From Pseudarthrobacter sp. L1SW (lineage in GTDB: Bacteria > Actinomycetota > Actinomycetes > Actinomycetales > Micrococcaceae): DNA of 64,000 nucleotides. This document shows positions 35,412 through 44,173 of this stretch, piece by piece. Below the pieces are notes generated by a model, which worked only from the letters and a program-made list of their open reading frames with translations, searched no databases and was not told the DNA's origin. Location of the stretch: NCBI RefSeq assembly GCF_020809045.1, contig NZ_CP078079.1, positions 310,001 through 374,000 of the forward strand, given 5' to 3'. The position numbers and the translations under genes were made by a program. Within the stretch, counting starts at the first letter, position 1; each line of letters begins with the position of its first letter.

Positions 35412-36029
35412 TCACGATTCCTTGACGATGAGGCTGCCCACCTGGGTGGCGATCCGCCGCATGTCCTTGGTGACTTCCACCAGCTGGTTGGCGATATCCC
35501 GATTGCGGGAGTACTGGGCCCATTTCATGTCCGCGATCATGTCCGCCACCCAGACGCGGTGGGTCCGTTCGGCGCGTTTGGTGAGGCGGAGGATTTCGAT
35601 CCAGTAGTCCTCGAGGTCATCAAGGTTGTTGAGCCGGCGCATGGCATCCACCGTCAGTTCCGCCTGCCGGCTGATGATCTCCAGCTGGTCGGCGGCACGT
35701 TTGGGCAGCCGCTCCAGCTTGTACAGGGCCACCAGCTCTGCAGCCGCGTCCATCTTCTCCATCGCCTCGTTGAGGTAGCGGGAGAGCGCGTACATGTCCT
35801 CGCGGGGGAGCGGGTTCACGAAACTGGAGCGCATGTGCGTGAGGAGGGCGAAGTGCAGCTCCGCGGACTTCGCCTCGTGGTTGTGCATGTCCTCCACCAG
35901 TTTGCCGTGTTCAGCAGCAGGGACGCCAAGAATTTCGGCCAGGGTGGCGGTGGCCAGCACGATCTGCTGGGCCAACTGTGAAAGGAGGTCCAGCCCGGCG
36001 GGCTCCTGGGGGAAAAGGCGCAGCTTCAC
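35412..36029 (-). CDS. DUF47 protein (PhoU-like Pit accessory protein)
   Basis: 205 residues, all-helical DUF47/TIGR00153 family related to PhoU. Conserved HNHEAKSAELHF and PREDMYALSRYLNEAMEKMD bind metal and pack the helices. These proteins are encoded with Pit carriers and are thought to control them. GTG 36029 is used because the family begins at KLRLFPQEP. The 300 bases upstream contain no gene, only the presumed promoter. Confidence 0.88.
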   Translation of the reverse strand: MKLRLFPQEPAGLDLLSQLAQQIVLATATLAEILGVPAAEHGKLVEDMHNHEAKSAELHFALLTHMRSSFVNPLPREDMYALSRYLNEAMEKMDAAAELVALYKLERLPKRAADQLEIISRQAELTVDAMRRLNNLDDLEDYWIEILRLTKRAERTHRVWVADMIADMKWAQYSRNRDIANQLVEVTKDMRRIATQVGSLIVKES

Positions 36030-36344
36030 GTGTTTACCGGTCTCCGGGGAAAAGTACGGGCGGGGCGTTGCTGCCGTGTGACTTGACCCCGGCACGCAAC
36101 TGAGCCAACTCTACCGGCCCGTAACTTGGCGCCCGCAAACAGGGCCGGAATGTCCCGAAGGACGGCAGGAAAAGTGGCAGAAAAATGGTGCCGAACCGGA
36201 TACGCCTCTCGGCGGTAGGCCGCTCTAGGCGGCTAATTGTTGAAGCCCGGGGGTTTCGCGGCTCGGCACCGATTTCAGTTTTCTACTTTGGCTGGCGCAA
36301 GTCAATCTTGACAGATGGGGCAAGGACGGGGCAGGCCGCCAGGT

Positions 36345-37004
36345 TCAGTCGAGTTCGCCCAGCCGCCACGCGTTCGCGGCGTGCTCCAGGTCCTCAGCGG
36401 TCTTCACCAGCTGGTGCGAGTTCCGGGTGAGCTTGCTGGCCTGTGCTTCGTTGCCGTGCTCGGCACCGTCGGCGATGGTCGCCTGGCCGAGCGCCACAAC
36501 CCGGCAGAAGGCTGCGGAACGCTCCAGCGCGACGTCGAACTCGCCGTCGAACGCGCCGGAGAGGATGGCATCGGCCATGGCCCGCATCTCATCGGCGCCC
36601 GGCGGCTCGGCCGCCCCGGCCACCACGTTGGACACCTGGGCGGTATCCTTGCCGGCCCTGAAGTACACAGAGATGCGCTCGGGGTCCTGGACCGTGGCAG
36701 CCCGCAATGCGTAGAGGCGCCACAACGCGCCGGGAAGTGAACGGGCCGGACTTTCCGCCCACATTTCCGCGATGGCCTCCAGCCCCTGCTCGTCGGCCAG
36801 TTTCACCAGGCGCTCAGTGACCACGGGATCGTCACTGTCGCGGCCATGGCGAACCAGGGCCTGGGCCGCGAGGTGGGCCGCCTCCGAAACGCGCGCGGGA
36901 TCCGCGCCCCCGGCAAAGGGCTCGAAGTCGATGGGAGCGAAGGGCTTGGGCTTATGGTGCCGGTTCGCGCCGCCGTAAGGACTGGATCCTGCTTGCTCAC
37001 TCAT
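36345..37004 (-). CDS. Conserved actinobacterial hypothetical protein
   Basis: 219 residues. A polar N-terminus (MSEQAGSSPYGGANRHHKPKPF) is followed by an Ala-rich helical protein (AAHLAAQALVRHGRDSDD, WAESPARSLPGALWRLYALR). Similar proteins occur across actinobacteria and are sometimes mislabelled as RNA polymerase subunits. No function can be read. ATG 37004 has a TAGCGT -10 six bases upstream, again a leaderless pattern. Confidence 0.7.
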   Translation of the reverse strand: MSEQAGSSPYGGANRHHKPKPFAPIDFEPFAGGADPARVSEAAHLAAQALVRHGRDSDDPVVTERLVKLADEQGLEAIAEMWAESPARSLPGALWRLYALRAATVQDPERISVYFRAGKDTAQVSNVVAGAAEPPGADEMRAMADAILSGAFDGEFDVALERSAAFCRVVALGQATIADGAEHGNEAQASKLTRNSHQLVKTAEDLEHAANAWRLGELD

Positions 37005-37010
37005 GCCCCC

Positions 37011-37016
37011 ACGCTA
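37011..37016 (-). promoter_or_regulatory. -10 element of the gene at 36345-37004
   Basis: TAGCGT on the minus strand, exactly 6 nt before the ATG. The spacer GGGGGC could also serve as a weak ribosome site. Confidence 0.4.
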
Positions 37017-37192
37017 CTCCTGTGCCAAGGTGGAAATCGAGCATCCGTTCGCCTTGCCCGGCGCATGATTCCGCGCCCGACGGCGGATGGGCAGCTCCGT
37101 GCGAACGCGCCGGAACCATGGGTTAGAGTATTAACGTCCAGAAATGGATTGGGCCGAGGTGGGCAGCGCTTACAGCGTGAACCACCCGGCGG

Positions 37193-37265
37193 GGGCCTTT
37201 AGCTCAGTTGGTAGAGCATCGGACTTTTAATCCGTGGGTCGTGGGTTCGAGCCCCACAGGGCCCA
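37193..37265 (+). tRNA. tRNA-Lys, anticodon TTT
   Basis: A complete 73-nt cloverleaf. The acceptor GGGCCTT pairs with AGGGCCC (one T-G wobble), the D arm is AGCTCAGTTGGTAGAGC, the anticodon loop CTTTTAA gives anticodon TTT, the T arm is GTGGGTTCGAGCCCCAC, and the discriminator is A. CCA is not encoded. A strong terminator follows. No integrase or repeated 3' end nearby suggests an occupied attachment site. Confidence 0.97.
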
Positions 37266-37284
37266 CTCTTTTAGCGAAGAGTGG

Positions 37285-37329
37285 AAAACCCCCGGTTCCT
37301 TGCAGCAGCAGGCAGCCGGGGGTTTTTAT
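37285..37329 (+). terminator. Terminator of tRNA-Lys
   Basis: An 11-bp stem, AAAACCCCCGG (37285-37295) with CCGGGGGTTTT (37316-37326), followed by further T. It ends the tRNA transcript. Confidence 0.85.
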
Positions 37330-37360
37330 TTGTGGTCCCGGCAGAGCGTGGCGTTCCTAA

Positions 37361-37407
37361 GCTTGTTCGCGGTTCCTGACCTTGAAGGTTGGGATTCGCG
37401 AACAAGC
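37361..37407. promoter_or_regulatory. Perfect 11-bp inverted repeat upstream of the LacI gene
   Basis: GCTTGTTCGCG (37361-37371) with CGCGAACAAGC (37397-37407), centre spacing 25 bases, ends 40 bases before the regulator start. Two half-sites at this spacing suit autoregulation. Confidence 0.5.
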
Positions 37408-37447
37408 CCAGGACTGCCGGCAGGTCCGCAGCAGGCAGAATAGGCAC

Positions 37448-38464
37448 ATGGCAAAAAGCAGCAAGGGGCGGATGCCGCGCCTGGAGGACGTGGCGGACAA
37501 GGCCGGGGTTTCCCACCAGACCGTCTCCCGGGTGATCAACAACCACCCCAACGTGAGCGCAGCTACGCGGGCAAAGGTGGAGGCCGCCATTGCCGAGCTG
37601 GGGTACCGCCGGAATACCGCGGCCCGGAGCCTGGTGACCCGGCGCTCACAGACCATCGGCGTCCTGGCCAGCGAGCTGTCCCAGTACGGTCCGGCCAACA
37701 CGCTCCTGGGCGTGGAACAGGCCGCCCGGAATGCCGGTTATTTTGTCAGCATTGCAGCCCTGAGAGAGGTAAGCAGGGATGCCATTTCCGACGCCGTCAA
37801 CCACTTCATGGACCAGGCCGTTGACGGAATCGCGGTGCTGGTGCCCCACGCCGATACCCTGCTTGCCCTCGAAGAGATGCGGCTGCCAGTGCCTGTGGTG
37901 GCGGTGGGGTCCCTCGGCAGCAGCACTGTCAGCGGGGCCATGGTGGACCAGCGCGCGGGCGCCCAGTTGGCCGTCGCGCACCTCATCAGCCAGGGCCACC
38001 GCCGGATCGGCCACATCGCCGGACCGCAGGACTGGACGGACGGCTCGGAACGGGCCGAAGGCTGGCGCGAGGCACTCGGGGCCGCCGGTCTGGCGGACGA
38101 CCTCCTGGTGCAGGGCGACTGGAGCGCCGGCAGCGGATACGAGGCTGGCCGCAAGCTCGCCGCCGGGCGGACCGCAACGGCGCTTTTCGTAGGCAACGAC
38201 CAGATGGCGCTCGGCGTGCTGCGCGCCTTCGCTGAAGCGGGGGTCCGGGTGCCCGACGATGTCTCCGTGGTGGGGTTCGACGACCAACCGGAATCGGGGT
38301 ACTTCACGCCGCCGCTCACCACGGTGCGGCAGGACTTCGAGGAGCTGGGCCGGCGCTGCATGGACATCATGCTCAAGGAGATCGAAGCCGGCGCCGACGT
38401 CAGCTCCACAGTGGTCACGCCGGAACTGGTCCTCCGGGCGAGCACCGCCCCGCCCGCCGCCTAA
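37448..38464 (+). CDS. LacI family transcriptional regulator
   Basis: 338 residues. The N-terminal helix-turn-helix is RLEDVADKAGVSHQTVSRVINNHPNVSAATR, split over about residues 11-41, with the hinge AELGYRRNTAARSL, then a periplasmic-binding-protein-like effector domain (VDGIAVLVPHAD, TALFVGNDQMALGVLRAF, VSVVGFDDQPESGYFTPPLTTV). The ligand is unknown, and no sugar gene is directly adjacent. ATG 37448 is used; ATG 37472 behind AGGGGCGG is a possible alternative. Confidence 0.85.
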   Translation: MAKSSKGRMPRLEDVADKAGVSHQTVSRVINNHPNVSAATRAKVEAAIAELGYRRNTAARSLVTRRSQTIGVLASELSQYGPANTLLGVEQAARNAGYFVSIAALREVSRDAISDAVNHFMDQAVDGIAVLVPHADTLLALEEMRLPVPVVAVGSLGSSTVSGAMVDQRAGAQLAVAHLISQGHRRIGHIAGPQDWTDGSERAEGWREALGAAGLADDLLVQGDWSAGSGYEAGRKLAAGRTATALFVGNDQMALGVLRAFAEAGVRVPDDVSVVGFDDQPESGYFTPPLTTVRQDFEELGRRCMDIMLKEIEAGADVSSTVVTPELVLRASTAPPAA

Positions 38465-38583
38465 CCGCGCCAGAAAAAATTCCTAACAAATTTCCATGCA
38501 AGTGCATCCAACTCTGATGCTGCGCCGGTAGTAGGGGTGTAAGCAAAAAACGCCCGTACGGCGGGCCGATCAAGGAGAAGGAC

Positions 38584-39417
38584 ATGCGCAACAGGATCTT
38601 CACAGCAGGCGCCGGAGCAGCGGCAATCGCAGCTGCCATCGCTCTCGCCGGCCCTGCACAGGCGGCGGAAGGGGACGCCCAGCTTTCCGTCCTCCATGGC
38701 GTCCCGGGCCTTACCGTGGACGTTTGGGTCAACGGCGACCGAACGCTGGACGACTTCACTCCCGGCAGCCTGGCCGGTCCGCTGGCACTGCCGCCAGGGG
38801 CCTACGAACTGGCCATCACCGCCTCGGATGCAGCCGATGCGTCCGCAGCCGTGATCGGCCCGGTCAGTGTCACCCTGGCCGCCAACGGCAACTACACCGC
38901 CGTCGCCAACCTTGACGCAGCGGGCAACCCCACGGCCAACCTCTTCACCAACAACGTTTCCCAGATCGAGGCCGGCAAGGGCAAGCTGACCGTCCGGCAC
39001 ACAGCCGCCGCCCCGGCCGTGGACGTCCTGGCCGGCGGTGCCCCCGTGGTGTCCAACCTCGCCAACCCGAACGAACAGACGCTCACGCTGGACCCGGGCA
39101 CCGTTTCCGCTGCGGTTGCCGCCACCGGAACCACCGCGCCGGTTATCGGTCCGGCCGACGTCACGATCGCCGAGGGTACGCACACCATTGTGTACGCCTG
39201 GGGCAGCCTGGCGGACAAGAACCTCCAGCTCGCCGTCCAAACCATCGAGGGGCTGCACTCCGCTCCCGCCTCCGTGCCGGGAGCCCGTGACGGCTCCGGC
39301 GATGCTGCTCCGACCAACCCGGCCGCACTCACTGTCGGTCTTGGCGCCGCAGCCCTGGCCCTGCTCCTCGGCGGCCTGGGCGTAACCCGCACCGCCGCCG
39401 CCCGCCGGGCAGAGTAA
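38584..39417 (+). CDS. DUF4397 cell-surface protein
   Basis: 277 residues. A Sec signal peptide (about 1-27, ending AQAAEG) precedes a DUF4397 beta domain (SVLHGVPGLTVDVWVNG ... VRHTAAAPAVDVLAGG), a polar stretch, and a C-terminal hydrophobic helix with a basic tail (GLGAAALALLLGGLGV then RTAAARRAE). This hydrophobic-plus-basic end resembles a sortase sorting region without a clear LPxTG. The next gene is a sortase. AAGGAGAAGG precedes the ATG. Confidence 0.85.
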   Translation: MRNRIFTAGAGAAAIAAAIALAGPAQAAEGDAQLSVLHGVPGLTVDVWVNGDRTLDDFTPGSLAGPLALPPGAYELAITASDAADASAAVIGPVSVTLAANGNYTAVANLDAAGNPTANLFTNNVSQIEAGKGKLTVRHTAAAPAVDVLAGGAPVVSNLANPNEQTLTLDPGTVSAAVAATGTTAPVIGPADVTIAEGTHTIVYAWGSLADKNLQLAVQTIEGLHSAPASVPGARDGSGDAAPTNPAALTVGLGAAALALLLGGLGVTRTAAARRAE

Positions 39418-39447
39418 ACCCCACGGCAGAGTACGCCCCCACTGGCG

Positions 39448-39471
39448 GCCGCCCGGTGAAAGCCGGGCGGC
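39448..39471 (+). terminator. Hairpin after the DUF4397 gene
   Basis: A perfect 9-bp stem, GCCGCCCGG with CCGGGCGGC, around a TGAAAG loop, 30 nt after the stop. No T-run. Confidence 0.55.
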
Positions 39472-39541
39472 TGTCCCCTTCCCATCAGGTGCAGGTTCCC
39501 GCCCAGGGACTGACGCGAGAAAGGCCGGACAGGTGGTCCCG

Positions 39542-40264
39542 ATGCAAGTGAACGCCGGACAGGCACAAACAGGTACGACGACGGCAGGGGAGTACCGCCG
39601 TCGTCCTTCCGTTTTTTCCGGGGCCGCCGCCCTGTTGGCCGTGGCCCTGCTGCTTCCCGCCTGCGCGGCCGACCCCTCGCAGCCGGCTCCGTCCTCCCCG
39701 CCGGCAGCCAGCCAGGCAGCTGCGCCGGCTCCAGTCCAGTCGGAAAGCCCCGCGGCCGCCGGGACTGCTCCCGTTCCGGACATTCCCGTGCGGCCCGCCA
39801 CGCCGGAATCAACGGCAGCGGCACCTTCCCCGGTTTCGCTCACGGTGGCCGGAACCTCCATCGACATGCCCGTGGTGCCGGTGGGAGTTGTGGAGGGCGG
39901 GGCGATGGAAATACCCGACGCCTTCGACCGGGCTGGCTGGTACCGTTTTGGCCCGGCCCCGGGCGCGGCGGCGGGTACAGCGGTAATCGCCGGGCACATT
40001 GACACGAAATCGGATACTGCACCGTTCTCGCAGCTGAAAACGGTGGCCGCTGGAACGCTGGTGCAGGTGGGCCGCCAGGGTGCGCCTGCCCTGAACTACC
40101 GGGTGGTCAGCGTGGAGCTGATGGCCAAGGACAGGTTTGACGGCAGCTCAGTGTTCCGGCGCTCGGGTCCGCATGAACTTAAGGTGGTGACCTGCGGTGG
40201 CAAATGGCTGGACGAACGAATGGACTACAGCGACAATGTGATTGTCACCGCGGTCCTTGAGTGA
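39542..40264 (+). CDS. Class F sortase
   Basis: 240 residues. A membrane/lipoprotein signal (LLAVALLLPAC, lipobox Cys41) and a Pro/Ala-rich linker are followed by the sortase domain with His152 in IAGHIDTKS, Cys218 in VVTCGG and Arg226 as the candidate third catalytic residue. Class F sortases of actinobacteria attach or process surface proteins. ATG 39542 has AGGTGG five bases ahead and is preferred to GTG 39533. Its stop overlaps the sigma factor start (GTGA), so sortase, sigma and anti-sigma form one operon. Confidence 0.87.
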   Translation: MQVNAGQAQTGTTTAGEYRRRPSVFSGAAALLAVALLLPACAADPSQPAPSSPPAASQAAAPAPVQSESPAAAGTAPVPDIPVRPATPESTAAAPSPVSLTVAGTSIDMPVVPVGVVEGGAMEIPDAFDRAGWYRFGPAPGAAAGTAVIAGHIDTKSDTAPFSQLKTVAAGTLVQVGRQGAPALNYRVVSVELMAKDRFDGSSVFRRSGPHELKVVTCGGKWLDERMDYSDNVIVTAVLE

Positions 40265-40893
40265 GCGGTGATGCTGCCTTGATTTCCGCCACCGACGCCG
40301 CGAAGGAGCCACGTTTGGTACCTCCCGACCAGGCTCCGCGGGGTTGGGAAGACGAGCTCACACCCTCCTTCCTGGCCGGGGATGAACGCGCCCTGGCTGC
40401 TGCCTACCGTGAATTCGCGCCGCTGGTACACACCCTTGCACTGCGTTCGCTGCCCGACCGTTCGGCGGCGGATGATGTCACCCAGGAGGTCTTCATCCGC
40501 GTGTGGCGCTCCCGGAGCACCTTCAACCCGCAGGTTGCCAGGCTTCCCGCCTGGATCGTGGGCATCACCCGGAACGTCATCTCGGACACCCTGTCCGCCT
40601 CGGCCCGGGAAGCGCGGAAAGCCCTCGCGGCGGCGGGAGCCGGCATGGCGGACGAAGCCGGGAACGGCCTTGAAGATGCCGAACTCCTGGCCGACAGGCT
40701 CCTCCTGGATGGGGAACTGGACAGGCTTGGCGAACCCCAGGGCTCCATCATGAAGCTGGCCTTCTACGATGACCTGACCCATGAGCAGATCTCGCGGAAA
40801 CTCGGCCTGCCTCTTGGTACCGTCAAGAGCCATATCCGCCGCAGCTTGTCCCACCTGAGAAACAGATTGGAGGTAAACCATGCCGCATCTTGA
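40261..40893 (+). CDS. ECF-type RNA polymerase sigma factor
   Basis: 210 residues. The region 2 helix reads AAAYREFAPLVHTLALRSLPDRSAADDVTQEVFIRVWRS in two parts; region 4 is LTHEQISRKLGLPLGTVKSHIRRSLSHLR with a clear helix-turn-helix. The length and the partner anti-sigma suit ECF group sigma factors of the SigK/RskA type. GTG 40261 overlaps the sortase stop, and the 3' end overlaps the anti-sigma gene by 14 bases. Confidence 0.9.
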   Translation: MSGDAALISATDAAKEPRLVPPDQAPRGWEDELTPSFLAGDERALAAAYREFAPLVHTLALRSLPDRSAADDVTQEVFIRVWRSRSTFNPQVARLPAWIVGITRNVISDTLSASAREARKALAAAGAGMADEAGNGLEDAELLADRLLLDGELDRLGEPQGSIMKLAFYDDLTHEQISRKLGLPLGTVKSHIRRSLSHLRNRLEVNHAAS

Positions 40894-41749
40894 TCCGGAA
40901 GAGTTGAGCCTCCTTGCCCTGTATGACGACTGGGACGACGGCGGCAGCAGGGAACACCTGCGGGCCTGCCCTGAGTGCGCGGCGGACTTCGCTGCGCTTC
41001 GCCGGGCCGTGGACGCGGTCAAGACGACGCCGGATGCCGGCAGCCTTGAGCGCCCCGGCCCCCAAGTGTGGGCGGGGATCCACAGGGAGCTGGGCCTGTC
41101 CGCGGCCGTGCAGGAAGATCCGTTGGCCAGGGCTGAGGCCGGGGCCGGGCAGGCAGCGGCAGGGCCCCAGGCGGCGGGCGAGCGCCAAGCGGGGGCCGAA
41201 GCCCAGGCGGCGGCCGAACGTGGGGCGGCGGAGGGCCGCAGGGAGGCAGCCAGCGGTCAGGCCGCGGCGGGGCCTGTTTCCCTGCAGGACAGGGCTGGAA
41301 CCGGCCCTGCCCGGCGCCGGACCACAGCCTGGTGGCAGCGCCCGGGTACCTGGATGGCTGCTGCCGCGGCGGCTGTCCTGGTCACTGCGGGAGCTGTCTG
41401 GTCGCTCAACCAGGCGCCCCGGCCGCTTGCTGAAGCAGACCTTACGCCCCTTGCCCAGTTCTCCGCCGCCGGTTCGGCAAAGGTGGTGGAGGCAGCGGAC
41501 GGTTCCCGTGCCCTGGAGATACAGCTCAGCAAGGACGAGGCGAAGGGCTACCAGGAAGTCTGGCTGATCGCCCCCGACCTCTCCAGGCTGGTGAGCCTTG
41601 GTGTAATGAATTCCGATTCGGGAACCTTCCAGTTGCCCGCCGGCCTGCAGCTCTCGGAATACCCCATTGTTGACGTCTCGGACGAGCCCGTGGACGGCAA
41701 TCCCGCCCATTCAAGCGTCAGCATCGTCCGGGGCACGCTCAACACCTGA
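40880..41749 (+). CDS. Membrane anti-sigma factor (RskA type)
   Basis: 289 residues. A zinc-binding anti-sigma motif His26-x3-Cys30-x2-Cys33 lies in REHLRACPEC, an unusual Ala/Gly/Glu/Gln-rich low-complexity linker spans about 80-145, a membrane helix spans about 158-178, and an extracellular RskA C-terminal domain follows (LAEADLTPLAQF ... GYQEVWLIAPDLSRLVSLG ... SDSGTFQLP). It holds the upstream sigma factor until a surface signal releases it, probably by regulated proteolysis. The long linker is the odd feature. Confidence 0.9.
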   Translation: MPHLDPEELSLLALYDDWDDGGSREHLRACPECAADFAALRRAVDAVKTTPDAGSLERPGPQVWAGIHRELGLSAAVQEDPLARAEAGAGQAAAGPQAAGERQAGAEAQAAAERGAAEGRREAASGQAAAGPVSLQDRAGTGPARRRTTAWWQRPGTWMAAAAAAVLVTAGAVWSLNQAPRPLAEADLTPLAQFSAAGSAKVVEAADGSRALEIQLSKDEAKGYQEVWLIAPDLSRLVSLGVMNSDSGTFQLPAGLQLSEYPIVDVSDEPVDGNPAHSSVSIVRGTLNT

Positions 41750-42250
41750 GCGGCTCCGCCCTTGGACCGCTGACAGCAACGTGGCCCCTTGGGTGGCCAA
41801 AACCGTGGCCGCCAGTGCGGCTGCGGCGTGGAGGTGCAGCATCAGGTGCGGGGAGTGGGCAGCGCCGGATCCTTCCGCGGAAGGTGTTGCCGGGTCCGGC
41901 GCCCGCGGGTCCGGCGCTCCTCCGTGGTGGCCGGGAAGGGAAAGGCCGCTGGCTGTGGAAAACGCGTCGAAGGCCTGGTGCAGCAGCTGCTGCACCAGGC
42001 CGGCGGCGAGCAGTACAGCCCACCCCGGGAGCCGGCGTTCGCCCGAGATCGAGGCAGCTATCGACGCGGCCATCCCCAGCAGGGCAGCCAGGGCGGTGAC
42101 GATGAGGATGCCGGGTGCCTGGCCGCCGGCAACCACGTGGGCGGCCAGGCCCAGCCCGGCGGAAAGGGGGCCGGCGAGCCACGCAGGGGAAGCGCCCCGT
42201 GTGGTCCGGCTGGAGCCTGCAGGTGCCGGCGCGGTTGATGCACCCTCCAT
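41711..42250 (-). CDS. Small multi-pass membrane protein, function unknown
   Basis: 179 residues with about four hydrophobic segments (GPLSAGLGLAAHVVAG, GILIVTALAALLGMAASIAA, GWAVLLAAGLVQQLLHQAF, MLHLHAAAALAATVLATQGA) and scattered histidines. No family is recognised. ATG 42250 with GGAGGAAGC upstream is preferred over the ATG at 42376, which lies inside the araB operator. Its last 39 bases overlap the 3' end of the convergent anti-sigma gene. Confidence 0.65.
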   Translation of the reverse strand: MEGASTAPAPAGSSRTTRGASPAWLAGPLSAGLGLAAHVVAGGQAPGILIVTALAALLGMAASIAASISGERRLPGWAVLLAAGLVQQLLHQAFDAFSTASGLSLPGHHGGAPDPRAPDPATPSAEGSGAAHSPHLMLHLHAAAALAATVLATQGATLLSAVQGRSRSGVERAPDDADA

Positions 42251-42363
42251 CGCTTCCTCCCGTGGCCGTCTTTCCAGTCTTCCTGCCTTTACCCGGGCTG
42301 CCTGCGAATATGCCTGGAACCCACAATCGTTTCCTCTTGACTTTCCCCTGTTGACTTCACTTC

Positions 42364-42377
42364 TGTTAGCGCTCACA
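42364..42377. promoter_or_regulatory. LacI-type operator upstream of araB
   Basis: TGTTAGCGCTCACA matches 13 of 14 bases of the perfect palindrome at 50085-50100 in front of the sugar ABC operon. The CG-centred palindrome is the usual form of a LacI-family site. It lies 48 bases before the araB start. Confidence 0.7.
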
Positions 42378-42424
42378 ATTGTGGTCAGGCCGCGAAGCTG
42401 CGGCAGCTATGGAGGAAGCTTCTT

Positions 42425-44173
42425 ATGGACGCAGTGGGTACCCCGGATACATTCGTTGTCGGCGTAGACTACGGAACGCTCTCGGGCCGTGCGGTGGTGG
42501 TGCGGGTTCGGGATGGCAAGGAACTCGGCAGCGGTGTCTACGACTATCCGCATGCCGTGGTGACGGATTCCCTCCCGGAGGACGTGGCTGGCCGCGGCGA
42601 TGACGGACGAACGGTGCGGCTTCCCGGCGAATGGGCCCTGCAGGTACCGAACGACTACCGGGAGGTCCTGCGCAACGCGGTTCCCGCCGCTGTTGCCGAG
42701 GCGGGGATTGACCCGGCCGCCGTCGTCGGCATTGCCACGGACTTCACCGCCTGCACCATGGTGCCGGCCAAGGCGGACGGCACGCCGCTGAATGAAGTGC
42801 CAGGGTTCGAACGCCGTCCGCACGCCTACGTGAAGCTGTGGCGCCACCATGCGGCACAGCCGCAGGCTGACAGGATCAACCAGTTGGCCGCCGAGCGCGG
42901 CGAAACCTGGCTTCCCCGCTACGGCGGGCTCATTTCCTCTGAATGGGAGTTCGCCAAGGGCCTGCAGCTGCTGGAGGAGGATCCGGAAGCCTACGCGGCA
43001 ATGGACCATTGGGTGGAGGCTGCTGACTGGATAGTCTGGCAGTTGTGCGGCGAGTATGTCCGCAATGCCTGCACCGCCGGCTACAAGGGCATCTACCAGG
43101 ATGGGCGCTACCCATCCACGGACTTCCTGGCCGCCCTGAATCCGCAGTTCAAGGATTTCGTCAGCGCCAAACTGGAGCACACCATCGGCCGCCTGGGTGA
43201 AGCCGCCGGGTACCTGACTGCCGAAGCCGCGGCCTGGACCGGGCTGCCGGAGGGCATCGCCGTGGCTGTGGGCAACGTGGACGCCCACGTCACTGCCCCG
43301 GCCGCGAAGGCTGTAGATCCGGGCCAGCTGGTGGCCATCATGGGCACCTCAACCTGCCACGTCATGAATGGCGCGGAGCTGCGTGAAGTGCCCGGAATGT
43401 GCGGGGTGGTTGACGGCGGCATTGTTGAAGGGCTGTGGGGCTACGAGGCCGGCCAGTCCGGAGTGGGGGACATCTTCGGCTGGTTCACCAAGTACGGCGT
43501 GCCCCCCGAATACCACCAGGCGGCCGAGGCAGCGGGACTGGGCATCCACGAATACCTCACGGAGCTGGCTTCGCGGCAGGCCATCGGTGAGCATGGCCTG
43601 ATCGCTCTGGACTGGCACTCGGGCAACCGCTCGGTCCTGGTGGACCACGAGCTTTCCGGCGTCGTGGTGGGGCAGACCCTCGCCACCCGGCCTGAAGACA
43701 CCTACCGCGCGCTACTGGAGGCCACCGCCTTCGGCACCCGCACCATCGTGGATGCTTTCCGCGGCTCGGGCGTCCCCGTGGAGGAGTTCATCGTGGCCGG
43801 CGGCCTGCTCAAGAACCCGCTCCTGATGCAGATCTACGCGGACGCCACCGGCCTGCAACTCTCCACCATCGGGTCCGCCCAGGGTCCGGCATTGGGGTCC
43901 GCCATCCATGCGGCCGTCGCAGCCGGCGCCTACCCGGACATCCGGGCTGCAGCCGCCGCGATGGGCTCGGAACCGGGCGAGGTGTACACGCCGATTCCCG
44001 AAAACGTGGCCGCCTACGAGGAGCTGTTCCAGGAGTACAAGGCCCTGCATGACTACTTCGGCCGGGGCACCAACGATGTGATGCACCGGCTCAAGGCCAT
44101 CCAGCGCAGGGCTGCCGGTCCCGTCTTTGCCGCCGGCGCTGCTGCCGAGGCTCCTGTGGAGGTGTCCGCATGA
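42425..44173 (+). CDS. araB: Ribulokinase
   Basis: 582 residues, FGGY kinase family. The N-terminal phosphate-binding motif is VGVDYGTLSGRAVVVRV; the second domain contains GTSTCHVMNGAE and the ATP region VAGGLLKNPLLMQIYADATG. It phosphorylates L-ribulose to L-ribulose-5-phosphate. First gene of araB-araD-araA. AraD overlaps its stop by four bases. The order differs from E. coli araBAD. Confidence 0.95.
   Translation: MDAVGTPDTFVVGVDYGTLSGRAVVVRVRDGKELGSGVYDYPHAVVTDSLPEDVAGRGDDGRTVRLPGEWALQVPNDYREVLRNAVPAAVAEAGIDPAAVVGIATDFTACTMVPAKADGTPLNEVPGFERRPHAYVKLWRHHAAQPQADRINQLAAERGETWLPRYGGLISSEWEFAKGLQLLEEDPEAYAAMDHWVEAADWIVWQLCGEYVRNACTAGYKGIYQDGRYPSTDFLAALNPQFKDFVSAKLEHTIGRLGEAAGYLTAEAAAWTGLPEGIAVAVGNVDAHVTAPAAKAVDPGQLVAIMGTSTCHVMNGAELREVPGMCGVVDGGIVEGLWGYEAGQSGVGDIFGWFTKYGVPPEYHQAAEAAGLGIHEYLTELASRQAIGEHGLIALDWHSGNRSVLVDHELSGVVVGQTLATRPEDTYRALLEATAFGTRTIVDAFRGSGVPVEEFIVAGGLLKNPLLMQIYADATGLQLSTIGSAQGPALGSAIHAAVAAGAYPDIRAAAAAMGSEPGEVYTPIPENVAAYEELFQEYKALHDYFGRGTNDVMHRLKAIQRRAAGPVFAAGAAAEAPVEVSA

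Noticed and set aside
37193..37265. tRNA-Lys as an integration site of a genomic island
   Set aside because: No integrase, no duplicated tRNA 3' end and no composition shift were seen on either side.
42407..43288. Reverse frame of 293 codons across araB
   Set aside because: Antisense shadow of the ribulokinase gene without recognisable motifs.
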